Part shown: positions 1 to 5,996 of the stretch, one piece after another
Layout of the letters: each line of letters opens with the position of its first letter
How positions within the stretch are numbered: the first letter of the stretch is position 1
NCBI GenBank assembly: GCA_003233615.1
Contig: QIMB01000102.1
Location: forward strand, 1 to 7,956
Reading direction: 5' to 3'
DNA: 7,956 bases
DNA from: Nitrospirota bacterium
Lineage (GTDB): Bacteria > Nitrospirota > Nitrospiria > Nitrospirales > UBA8639
Notes under the pieces: model-generated
Told to the model about the DNA's origin: nothing
Databases searched by the model: none
What the model saw: only the letters and a program-made list of their open reading frames with translations
Made by a program: the position numbers and the translations under genes

Positions 1-583
1 TAGTTGAACTTTTCACGAGTATCGTGCTTTGGCTAGTATCAGAGGCTCCATTCACTATTACTCCAATTGCGGTGTTCTTCTTAGAAAAAAAGGCTCAAGG
101 ACGCGGGACAATACATTTGATTATGTTGCAATGTGAAATTCTCTCTAACCGATTTTTAAGACATGTCTTCTGCATGTCTTCCCTCTGGATTACATAAGCA
201 CTTTCGTTCTCTCAATTCAATAGGTATTGAGGCATGCAGCCTCTCATTGATAAGGGCTGCCGCCATCATAAAAACCTACCTATCTTATGAATAGTCGGGT
301 CTTTTAACAACCTTTCCTCACCTAACTCCTTCTTACGTTCCAGTAAAGATCATCATCTTTCACTGATGGCCAAGTACGAGGCTTGCGGCCTGTCGATCGA
401 TGATCTTAACGTCTTGTTTGTTTCCATTTCCCTGGCTGGTTTTTCTCCAGATCTCTCTAAGGCTTGAATGTGAGCCGTTGCGTGATATTAACGGAAAATT
501 TGGTGAGTTATTTTCTCTCAGAGAGTTAGGCACATCATTTGCTCACATGCAAAGGGTGAATCAACACTTACAGAGGGGACACC
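1..583. other. Non-coding stretch with small palindromes
   Basis: I find no supportable gene here. Visible structure is limited to short symmetrical elements: CACGA-GTA-TCGTG near 13-25, the perfect 12-base palindrome AAGACATGTCTT at 158-169 with a further copy of ATGTCTT at 174-180, TCAATA-GG-TATTGA at 217-230, GAGGC-ATGCA-GCCTC at 229-243, and CTCTC-A-GAGAG at 515-525. A weak sigma-70-like pair, TTGAAT (464-469) and TATTAA (486-491) with a 16-base spacer, could drive the small gene that starts at 584; each hexamer matches consensus at only four positions, so this is a guess. The stretch may be a long leader, the tail of a degraded gene, or plain intergenic DNA. Confidence 0.5.
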
Positions 584-730
584 ATGAAAACTTGTGAAAA
601 ATGTCAGGGTTCAATGGTCATGGAGCGAGCCGTGGACTTAGAGGTGGGGATGAGTATATTGTACTTTGCATGCTTGAATTGCGGTAAGCGAATTCAAGCA
701 GAAAAAGAACCACGACCCCTCGTTCACTAA
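584..730 (+). CDS. 48-residue zinc-ribbon miniprotein
   Basis: The ATG at 584 is preceded by GAGGGG at 573-578, a good ribosome binding site at normal distance. The 48-residue product has two cysteine pairs, C4-x2-C7 (TCEKC) and C30-x2-C33 (CLNCG), separated by 22 residues, which is the layout of a zinc ribbon with one structural zinc. The middle contains a hydrophobic beta-like segment (MSILYFACLNC), and the tail is charged (KRIQAEKEPRP). Proteins of this shape are usually cytoplasmic and are often annotated only as zinc-ribbon or hypothetical; the partner and role are unknown. The next gene starts 38 bases later with its own strong ribosome binding site, so the two are probably one transcript. 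The full cysteine set plus the ribosome binding site make this a real gene despite its size. Confidence 0.75.
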   Translation: MKTCEKCQGSMVMERAVDLEVGMSILYFACLNCGKRIQAEKEPRPLVH

Positions 731-768
731 TTATTGCGAATTCATTATACAGTACATGGAGGAGAGAG

Positions 769-1017
769 ATGCCGCAACACAATCGATCTTTAACGCATGA
801 TGAAACAAAGGCTGCTGACGCGGCGTTCAGAGGGGCACCCTTTAACCCGAAGTGGTCTGATGCGGCGCGAAAAGTGTATTTGGGTCTTTCCACGGCAATT
901 GCGGACAAACGCAATGAAGCCTTTGAGGAAATACCGTCTTCGCAACCGTCTACCCTTGCAAAACGGCCTGTAACCGAAACGAAGGAAAAGACTCGGGTGA
1001 AATCTTTTTTTTGGTAG
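769..1017 (+). CDS. 82-residue conserved-type hypothetical protein
   Basis: The ATG at 769 follows GGAGGAGA (758-765), an almost ideal ribosome binding site that fixes the start. The protein is soluble, with no signal peptide or membrane segment. Residues 8-20 (THDETKAADAAFR) and 30-50 (DAARKVYLGLSTAIADKRNE region) look helical; the C-terminal third is a disordered, basic, Lys/Thr/Pro-rich tail ending in KSFFW. I do not recognise a functional family and assign no role. It lies 38 bases after the zinc-ribbon gene on the same strand and is followed by a GC-rich hairpin 18 bases after the stop, so the two small genes look like a short operon. The reverse strand also has an open frame across it, but without a comparable ribosome binding site. 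Confidence 0.7.
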   Translation: MPQHNRSLTHDETKAADAAFRGAPFNPKWSDAARKVYLGLSTAIADKRNEAFEEIPSSQPSTLAKRPVTETKEKTRVKSFFW

Positions 1018-1034
1018 GTCTCATCAACTCTCTT

Positions 1035-1068
1035 TGTGGGGGCTATCCGATATACGGATGTCCCCACA
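1035..1068 (+). terminator. GC-rich hairpin, probable terminator without U-tract
   Basis: TGTGGGG (1035-1041) pairs with CCCCACA (1062-1068), then after a small internal loop ATCCG (1045-1049) pairs with CGGAT (1055-1059) around the loop ATATA. It sits just after the 82-residue gene and before the folK leader, where a terminator is expected. No run of T follows on either strand, so it may instead be a transcript-stabilising hairpin. The rest of the gap to folK (1069-1235) shows nothing convincing. Confidence 0.5.
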
Positions 1069-1235
1069 GCTATTCCGCAGCATGTCTCGACAGTTTGCCC
1101 TTCCTTGATTACAATCCAATGGATTTTTGAAAAATGAGTGGAATCTATCTCTCATATTTATGAAATCTGTCACATTCTTCGTATATGCTCGAACATGTCC
1201 GAGAGGGATGGTAGGCAGTCTTGAGAGCTAATTGT

Positions 1236-1793
1236 ATGACGCAAGAAACGATCTTTGTTGGATTCGGTTCGAATGTGGGTGATCGGCAAGAACTTTGCGA
1301 TCGGGCAATCGCATTGATGAATTTACTTCCTCTTTCGCAAGTCACCGGGGTATCATCGTACTACGAAACCGAACCAGTCGATCCAGACGGGAGGCTTGGG
1401 TGTGATTGGTTTTACAATGGCGTCGTACGATTGGAAACGACCCTGAGCCCCACACGTCTGTTGGATATTCTTCAAGAAACGGAACGGGGCCTAGGACGAG
1501 ATGAGACCAATCGACATGGGCCTAGAACCATGGATATCGATATTCTGCTGTATGGCCAGCACCACATTGATCAAAAAGGTTTGACTATCCCTCATCCGCG
1601 CCTACATCTGCGGCGGTTTGTGCTGGAGCCCCTGGTAGAAGTAGATCCAGACTACATGCATCCCACATTGCACAATTCGCTAAAAGAGTTGCTGGATAAG
1701 CTTGATGACACGTGTAAGGTCACCAAGCTCTCCATGTCGCCCGGAGAAACATACCCTTCCCCTCCGGCTTGCTCCATACCTCCATCCGTTTAG
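1236..1793 (+). CDS. folK: 2-amino-4-hydroxy-6-hydroxymethyldihydropteridine pyrophosphokinase (HPPK)
   Basis: HPPK transfers pyrophosphate from ATP to 6-hydroxymethyl-7,8-dihydropterin, the step before dihydropteroate synthase in folate biosynthesis, in the cytoplasm. The 185-residue product shows the family landmarks in order: GFGSNVGDR at 9-17, SYYETEP at 41-47, FYNGVV at 59-64, and the signature GRDETNRHGPR (87-97) followed by MDIDILLYG, whose aspartates D100 and D102 correspond to the two magnesium ligands of the family. I chose the ATG at 1236 because it puts the family's N-terminal strand directly after the start and has GAGAG at about 1223-1227; a TTG at 1221 would add five residues. 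The last 25 or so residues (after KLDD) go beyond the usual HPPK core and are Pro/Ser-rich. The stop is 4 bases before panC, so the pair is coupled. Confidence 0.95.
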   Translation: MTQETIFVGFGSNVGDRQELCDRAIALMNLLPLSQVTGVSSYYETEPVDPDGRLGCDWFYNGVVRLETTLSPTRLLDILQETERGLGRDETNRHGPRTMDIDILLYGQHHIDQKGLTIPHPRLHLRRFVLEPLVEVDPDYMHPTLHNSLKELLDKLDDTCKVTKLSMSPGETYPSPPACSIPPSV

Positions 1794-1797
1794 CGTC

Positions 1798-2649
1798 ATG
1801 CATATCATCAAGTCGATCCGTGGGCTACAGGCTTGGCGACGCAAGCACGAGAATCACAAAATTGGGTTCGTGCCTACGATGGGTGCCTTGCATGAAGGGC
1901 ATCTCTCCTTAATCCGTCACGCGTGCAAGCACTGCTCTACGGTCGTTGTCAGCATTTTTGTGAATCCTCTGCAATTTGGACCGGGGGAAGATCTGAGTCG
2001 GTATCCTAGACCGGTCAAAAGCGACCAACAATTATGTCGTGATGCCGGAGTCGATCTGCTCTTCTGGCCATCAAGCCAAGAGTTCTATCCCCAAGATTTT
2101 CAGACTTTGGTCAAGGTACACCGGCTCAGTCAGCGTTGGGAAGGAGAAGCTCGTCCCACGCATTTTGAAGGCGTCACAACCGTTGTCACGAAATTATTAT
2201 GTCTGGTTCGCCCGGACAGATGCTATTTGGGCCAAAAAGACTATCAACAGCTCTTGGTCATCAAGCAGTTAGTGCAAGATCTAAACATTGATACAACAAT
2301 TGTGCGGTGTCCGACCATTCGAGAAGCAGACGGCCTCGCCCTCAGTTCCCGCAATCGCTATCTTTCAGCCAATCAACGCATACAAGCCACCAGTTTGTTT
2401 ACCGCCTTGCAACAAGGTGTGCAAGCCATTAAACAGGGTGCCACGAACGTGTGGGCTATTCAATCCAGGATGCAGAAAGTGCTAAAGAAATATCCTGGCA
2501 TAAAAATAGAGTATTTGGCAGTGTGCGATGCCAAATCCTTAGATCAACTTTCGCAGGTCAAAGGGGAAGTGGTCTTAATGGGAGCCATTCAGATAGGAAA
2601 CGTTCACCTCATCGATAATATTCTAGTCAAAGCACTCAAGAAATCGTGA
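1798..2649 (+). CDS. panC: Pantothenate synthetase (pantoate--beta-alanine ligase)
   Basis: PanC joins pantoate and beta-alanine, using ATP through a pantoyl-adenylate, to make pantothenate, the precursor of coenzyme A. The 283 residues match the usual family length. Seen in order: PTMGALHEGH at 26-35 (the HIGH-like nucleotide-binding motif), FVNPLQFGPGEDLSRYPR at 54-71, THFEGVTTVVTKL at 121-133, LGQKDYQQL at 144-152, and READGLALSSRNRYL at 175-189 with the KMSKS-like loop. The ATG at 1798 starts the family's standard MHIIKSI N-terminus; the open frame runs further upstream inside folK but that part has no family similarity. There is no ribosome binding site of its own, so ribosomes finishing folK at 1793 probably reinitiate here. 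It ends 73 bases from the convergent nuclease gene with no clear terminator between. Confidence 0.96.
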   Translation: MHIIKSIRGLQAWRRKHENHKIGFVPTMGALHEGHLSLIRHACKHCSTVVVSIFVNPLQFGPGEDLSRYPRPVKSDQQLCRDAGVDLLFWPSSQEFYPQDFQTLVKVHRLSQRWEGEARPTHFEGVTTVVTKLLCLVRPDRCYLGQKDYQQLLVIKQLVQDLNIDTTIVRCPTIREADGLALSSRNRYLSANQRIQATSLFTALQQGVQAIKQGATNVWAIQSRMQKVLKKYPGIKIEYLAVCDAKSLDQLSQVKGEVVLMGAIQIGNVHLIDNILVKALKKS

Positions 2650-2722
2650 ATTTTTGGAGATTTGTGAGAAATTTAGCTATCGTCAATAATGATTCTCGAG
2701 TTTATTAGGAGTCTGCCCCTCA

Positions 2723-3697
2723 TTAAGAGAAATGGAAACCAGAAAGAAAAGATGGTTCTAGTTGTTCTCTCCTATATATTTGTTTCCTTTGGGCGTTCAA
2801 TGAATCCGAATGGCCTTGAGATGATATGAGGCGATCATAAACCCATTTCACAAAAGGATGATTTTCTCCGGCTCGTTCATTCGAAGCAACCACCATGCTC
2901 GAAACTCTAAAAGGTGTGTATCGCTTGAATGGACTCCCATGTGGGGTAAGGATTGTACTCTCCTCATTCGTTTTCATGCCAGGTACAGAAATCATCAAAA
3001 AGGCTCCTACGACATTTTGCTTTAAATGAGAGGTTATTTTCGGAACGATATCATCTTCAGATTGGTCTAAAAGTGTCGTATGAGCCTCTTTGTCGTTTGA
3101 AAAGTCGAATAGTGTTCCCATGGGACGTATGGCTTTCGAGCAATCCAAAGCTATGCAACCTTTTCTTCCAGATTTTTGGATTTGTATTCTTGCTTTTTTT
3201 GCACAGGAATGGATGCTTGTGCTCTTCTGCGGGCGTTTACATTCAATAAGAATTTCTTCATTTTGAAATTTACAAATAATATCTCCATGACAAATTATCG
3301 GGTTGTTGTTTCCCGAAATGCCATCAATAGATAGAACTTGAACTCCCGCTTGGATAAGTTTTCCTGCCAAAAAGAAAACAAATAAATCATTCCGGGCTTG
3401 ATTATCTGAGATTTTAATATTTTCATCTTCTGGTAGGATTGGTCCTTTTTCAAGAGCTATGCGAATTCTACTCCTGATACCTGGGAAATTTTGTTCCTGG
3501 ATTTTCCAGGTATCCCAGACATCGAGGACGTCCATCAAATCCGCAGTGCAAAGTAGTGCCTCTCGAGATTTGGTATCCTTGGCATGAAGTTGTTCAAGAT
3601 ATTTTTGATAAGCTTTTGCACGTCCTCGTTCAACACCAGCCCATTGGCAGGCTTCGGCAAGATTTTCCTGAAGATCAGAATAGGATTTTCTGAACAT
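2723..3697 (-). CDS. PD-(D/E)xK nuclease-like protein, orphan
   Basis: I do not recognise a named family, but the centre of this 324-residue protein has a PD-(D/E)xK nuclease signature: HGDIICKF (D139) followed 12 residues later by ILIECKRP (E152, K154), then a helix KKARIQIQKS (167-176) and a strand GCIALDCS (180-187). This is the order acidic residue, E-x-K, helix with Gln, strand found in restriction-endonuclease-fold enzymes, and the three catalytic positions are intact. A helix RNDLFVFFLAGKLIQAG (102-118) precedes the core; the N-terminal 100 residues look mostly helical. No methylase, helicase or mobilisation gene is adjacent. The gene is locally AT-rich (30% G+C in 3361-3420 against 67% in 4741-4800), which suggests acquisition. 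The ATG at 3697 has only a weak ribosome binding site, with an in-frame stop three codons upstream. Host-defence, repair or a selfish restriction role are all possible; which one cannot be told. Confidence 0.8.
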   Translation of the reverse strand: MFRKSYSDLQENLAEACQWAGVERGRAKAYQKYLEQLHAKDTKSREALLCTADLMDVLDVWDTWKIQEQNFPGIRSRIRIALEKGPILPEDENIKISDNQARNDLFVFFLAGKLIQAGVQVLSIDGISGNNNPIICHGDIICKFQNEEILIECKRPQKSTSIHSCAKKARIQIQKSGRKGCIALDCSKAIRPMGTLFDFSNDKEAHTTLLDQSEDDIVPKITSHLKQNVVGAFLMISVPGMKTNEESTILTPHGSPFKRYTPFRVSSMVVASNERAGENHPFVKWVYDRLISSQGHSDSLNAQRKQIYRREQLEPSFLSGFHFS

Positions 3698-3698
3698 C

Positions 3699-3746
3699 CG
3701 ATCTTAGCTTATTCGGTTAAGAAACTAGTTGAATGAACGATCTTAG
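3699..3746. repeat. Pair of 9-base direct repeats before the nuclease gene
   Basis: CGATCTTAG occurs at 3699-3707 and again at 3738-3746, in direct orientation, centres 39 bases apart (close to four helical turns would be 42). They lie just upstream of the nuclease start on the minus strand, the first almost touching the start codon, where a repressor could act. The rest of the 185-base gap (3698-3882) holds no gene I can support. A chance repeat of this length in such a short gap is not very unlikely. Confidence 0.3.
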
Positions 3747-3861
3747 ATATCCACGTTGGGTGGCTGATACCAGAAATGCATTTAGAGCTGATTTCAAGCC
3801 CGTCCTTGTACATAAGATTTTGGAAATATAGTCTCGTCACACACCTCGGATGGATAGTTGT

Positions 3862-3883
3862 GGGTTTGACCCATTTCAAACCC
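3862..3883 (-). terminator. Perfect 8-bp hairpin after the 62-residue gene
   Basis: GGGTTTGA (3862-3869) and TCAAACCC (3876-3883) are exact inverted arms around a six-base loop. The hairpin touches the stop codon of the 62-residue gene and so may end the minus-strand transcript there. No T-run follows on either strand, so an intrinsic terminator is only one reading. Confidence 0.4.
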
Positions 3884-4071
3884 TATTCATCCAAGCATCT
3901 TCGGGGTTTGAGTGTTCCTGCACGATACGAAAATTCCAGCGCTTCTTCCAGCCAGGGGAGGTGCTGAGCTGGATTGGACGCCAAGGTGCGTTTCATTTGG
4001 AGTGTTTCTATTTCTTTATACCTTCTGATCCTTTCTCTTGTAGAAAGAATTTGCTGAGGTTTCTTATCCAT
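3883..4071 (-). CDS. 62-residue basic hypothetical protein
   Basis: The start codon at 4071 is preceded by AAAGGAG, a strong ribosome binding site, though only three bases separate GGAG from the ATG. The 62-residue product is rich in Lys and Arg, has no membrane segment or cysteine pair, and appears largely helical (STRERIRRYKEIETLQMKRT at about 10-29; LPWLEEALEFSYRAG at about 38-52). I do not recognise it. It starts 22 bases after the end of the broken mazG gene on the same strand, so it is likely the last gene of that transcript, with the hairpin at 3862-3883 right after it. The ribosome binding site and position support a real gene; the opposite strand also has an open frame here, without such support. 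Confidence 0.55.
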   Translation of the reverse strand: MDKKPQQILSTRERIRRYKEIETLQMKRTLASNPAQHLPWLEEALEFSYRAGTLKPRRCLDE

Positions 4072-4153
4072 TTTCTCCTTTCTAGTAAAAACGTTATGGA
4101 GAAACAGATTGGGCTTCTAAGATTTTATCAAGGGATGCGGGGGAGTAGGTTGA

Positions 4154-4168
4154 GGGTTTGACCCATTT
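4154..4168 (-). repeat. 15-base sequence shared with the hairpin at 3862-3876
   Basis: GGGTTTGACCCATTT here, which on the minus strand encodes KWVKP near the end of the mazG-like protein, recurs exactly at 3862-3876 behind the 62-residue gene. Weak similarity continues a few bases beyond (CAAC then a TATCC-like stretch). It may be a relic of a short duplication of the mazG 3' end, or chance. Confidence 0.35.
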
Positions 4169-4314
4169 GCCGTCTTCGCGTTTGTAGCCGCCGACTTTGC
4201 TCATGTTGGAACGATGGACTTCCTTGAAGACTGGCTCCATATCAATGCCTAGCGAAACGGCTGTGCCATACACGACGTACAACACATCGGCTAATTCCTT
4301 GGCAATGGCAGGCA

Positions 4315-4322
4315 AGTCAGTC
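4315..4322. repeat. 4-base tandem duplication causing the mazG frameshift
   Basis: AGTCAGTC on the plus strand is two copies of AGTC. One copy gives an uninterrupted mazG-like frame; two copies bring TGA into frame right after Asp53. Slipped-strand replication or an indel on repair would generate this. Confidence 0.85.
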
Positions 4323-4487
4323 GTTGCTGTGCATCGCTTCTTGAAATTCCTCGAATTCTTCTTGAATGAGCCGATTCCGGAGAGTCTGAGTGGCTTCATC
4401 AGGAACCGACGGTGTTGCGGCAATATGGATATCAAATTGTGCATGAAATTCCTGGACCATTTTTTGTGCGTCGTTCAAAATCTACTA

Positions 4488-4494
4488 CCTCCTC
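4488..4494 (-). promoter_or_regulatory. Ribosome binding site deciding a TTG start for mazG
   Basis: GAGGAGG on the minus strand ends nine bases before the TTG at 4478-4476, ideal spacing. The first in-frame ATG (4460-4458) would be 27 bases away, too far, so TTG is the likely start. The rest of the 102-base gap to the glycerate kinase (4479-4580) has only a weak bulged CCC-TAC-GGG hairpin. Confidence 0.7.
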
Positions 4495-4580
4495 TAGTTA
4501 TTGTTGCTGCGTCCCGTAGGGCGCGACCGTGGCTTACAAAGAAATCCCTTTATAATTTTATGAGGACCGGAAGATCATTG

Positions 4581-5918
4581 CTACAGTACGAACACGAGAT
4601 AGATATCGTTGACGTTGGTTCTCGTGGGCCCAGTGATGATGTGGCCTCCGACTTTGTTGAAAAAATTGTAACTATCATTGTTGTTGAGAAATCTAGAGAT
4701 ATCGATGTTCTTTTTAGTAGCGTGTTCGACGGTCAATCCGTCAACCAGTGCGCCAGCGACATCGGTCGGGCCATCCGTGCCGTCGGTTCCAAACCCTGCC
4801 ACAAACACCTTGGAGAGTCCAGCCAGTTCTTGAGCGGCTGCTAACACGCATTCCTGCGCTCTGCCGCCTTTCCCTTTTCCCGTGACTGTCACGGTAGGTT
4901 CGCCTCCGGCAATCAGACATGCTGGTGGACCGATGGGATTACCGTGTTCACGAATATCTTTGGCCATAGAACCAAGAATTGAGCCCAGGTCTTTGGCTTC
5001 ACCCTGCATCGGAGCATTGAGAATATATGGACGAAGTTCTAATCGTGTAACGGCCTTGGTTATCCCATCAAGAGCTGTTTGATTATTAACCAGAATAACG
5101 GATCGATTGCGCGGAGAATGGCGACGTCGACTTTTCCAGGTTTCGGGGAGATGCCCATGGATGCCGTGTTCAAGGTGCATCCGAACATTTTCCGAAACCC
5201 TGTTCCAGATCTGATAGTGCTGCAGAATCATCTTGGCTTCCTGAAAGGTGGTGGGATCTGGCACGGTTGGGCCTGAGCCGATCGTGGCCAAGTCATCGCC
5301 TATGACATCAGAAATGATGAGGGTAAGAATTTTGGCCTTCGTTTTTGTGGCCAGTTGGCCTCCTTTCATAGCAGAGAGATGCTTCCGCACGGTGTTTATT
5401 TCGTGAATGGTTGCCCCGGATCGTAAGAGCCACTTGGTCGTCTTGTGTTTGTCCGTAAGCGTAAGGCCAGGCGCGGGAGCACAGAGAAGGCTGGATGCAC
5501 CCCCTGATAGTACAACAATCAGCAGGTCCTGTTTGGTGAGTGATTCGACGATTGAGAGAATATATTTCGTTGCGCGGACGCCTCGACTATCAGGCAAAGG
5601 ATGACTGGCTTCGACAACGGAAACTTTTTTCGTGGACGTCACATACCCATCTTTGACAATCACTAATCCACCTTCTAAATATTCGCCCAATATTTGTTCG
5701 AGTATTCGTGCCATGTGCCCTGATGCTTTCCCAGCTCCGACACAGACGATCCGGTGGAATTTTGCGAGGTCATAGTGAATCGAGTTGACGCGAAGTGTTT
5801 GATCTTTCCGGATGATCAACTGTTTCATGGCTGTACCCGGGTCAGCGGCCTCTAGGCTTCCCTGAATAAGAGTCTTCAGAGTGTTTTTGAATTGTGTATT
5901 GGGAGTGTGAATAATCAT
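4581..5918 (-). CDS. gckA: Glycerate 2-kinase, MOFRL family
   Basis: This family (also annotated TtuD or, wrongly in many entries, hydroxypyruvate reductase) phosphorylates D-glycerate to 2-phosphoglycerate with ATP, linking glycerate from glycolate or serine-cycle routes to lower glycolysis in the cytoplasm. The 445 residues are full length. The N-terminal domain has VGAGKASGHM (60-69, K64), EASHPLPD (103-110), LSGGASSLL (137-145), ISDVIGDD (202-209) and GSGPTVPDP (214-222). The C-terminal MOFRL domain has GGEPTVTVTGKGKGGRAQE (338-356), GFGTDGTDGPTDVAGA (375-390), NNNDSYNFF (412-420) and ITGPTRTNVNDI (428-439). One difference: the usual GGRNQE reads GGRAQE (Ala354). The start at 5918 has AGGAG with four bases of spacing. 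It follows the sensor kinase by 68 bases and precedes mazG by 102, probably one transcript. The symbol is a family-level choice. Confidence 0.93.
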   Translation of the reverse strand: MIIHTPNTQFKNTLKTLIQGSLEAADPGTAMKQLIIRKDQTLRVNSIHYDLAKFHRIVCVGAGKASGHMARILEQILGEYLEGGLVIVKDGYVTSTKKVSVVEASHPLPDSRGVRATKYILSIVESLTKQDLLIVVLSGGASSLLCAPAPGLTLTDKHKTTKWLLRSGATIHEINTVRKHLSAMKGGQLATKTKAKILTLIISDVIGDDLATIGSGPTVPDPTTFQEAKMILQHYQIWNRVSENVRMHLEHGIHGHLPETWKSRRRHSPRNRSVILVNNQTALDGITKAVTRLELRPYILNAPMQGEAKDLGSILGSMAKDIREHGNPIGPPACLIAGGEPTVTVTGKGKGGRAQECVLAAAQELAGLSKVFVAGFGTDGTDGPTDVAGALVDGLTVEHATKKNIDISRFLNNNDSYNFFNKVGGHIITGPTRTNVNDIYLVFVL

Positions 5919-5974
5919 AGAGCTCCTATACTGTCTTAGGGAAAAGATTCTGGGAACGTGTCGGTTGAGGGAGG

Positions 5975-5996
5975 ATCTGAATCAGATCAATCTGAT
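5975..5996. repeat. Alternating ATCTGAT/ATCAGAT palindrome at the sensor kinase stop
   Basis: Three overlapping half-sites alternate in direction: ATCTGA (5975-5980), ATCAGAT (5981-5987) and ATCTGAT (5990-5996). The last two are perfect 7-base arms with a 2-base centre. The stop codon of the sensor kinase (5987-5989) falls within. A regulator site for the downstream glycerate kinase, or a small processed hairpin, are possible; loops of 1-2 bases argue against a normal RNA hairpin. Confidence 0.3.

Larger units (their letters stand above)
4094..4478 (-). pseudogene. MazG-like NTP pyrophosphohydrolase, broken by frameshift
   Basis: Read in two frames, this gives a complete member of the all-alpha MazG/PRA-PH nucleotide pyrophosphohydrolase superfamily, enzymes that split nucleoside triphosphates to monophosphate and pyrophosphate. 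Frame one, from TTG at 4478, gives KMVQEFHAQFDI (6-17), TLRNRLIQEEFEEFQEAM (32-49) and stops at TGA 4319-4317 after 53 residues. The second frame continues with LPAIAKELADVLYVVYG, GIDMEPVFKEVHRSNMSKVGG and the C-terminal KWVKPSTYSP. The cause is a tandem GACTGACT (minus strand; 4315-4322): removing one GACT restores one frame of 126 residues. EExxE (E40, E41, E44) lies before the break and ExxD (E60, D63) after it, so the truncated product lacks half the metal site. It sits between the glycerate kinase and the 62-residue gene. A sequencing error or ribosomal frameshifting are the alternatives. Confidence 0.85.

Noticed and set aside
3..197. Frame open from the left edge, possible C-terminal end of a gene
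   Set aside because: About 64 codons open to the edge can occur by chance; the translation has no recognisable feature. Sequence to the left of the window would settle it.
400..597. 65-residue open frame on the plus strand before the zinc-ribbon gene
   Set aside because: No ribosome binding site, no motif, and it runs into the start of the zinc-ribbon gene.
618..1067. 149-residue open frame on the minus strand across the two small genes
   Set aside because: It is antisense to two genes with strong ribosome binding sites, has low-complexity composition and no visible start signal or motif.
1702..1797. Upstream extension of panC inside folK
   Set aside because: The extra 32 residues have no PanC similarity, and the family N-terminus begins at the ATG at 1798.
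2650..2722. Bidirectional terminator between panC and the nuclease gene
   Set aside because: Only weak A/T pairing is visible; no stable stem with a T-run on either strand.
3850..4161. 103-residue plus-strand open frame over the 62-residue gene
   Set aside because: No ribosome binding site or motif; it extends into the mazG coding region antisense.
4403..4444. Start of the second mazG frame at the ATG at 4444
   Set aside because: Its first 42 or so residues are an out-of-frame reading of the true N-terminal mazG sequence, with no ribosome binding site.
4197..4844. 215-residue plus-strand open frame across mazG and the glycerate kinase
   Set aside because: It is the reverse-strand shadow of two well-recognised coding regions.
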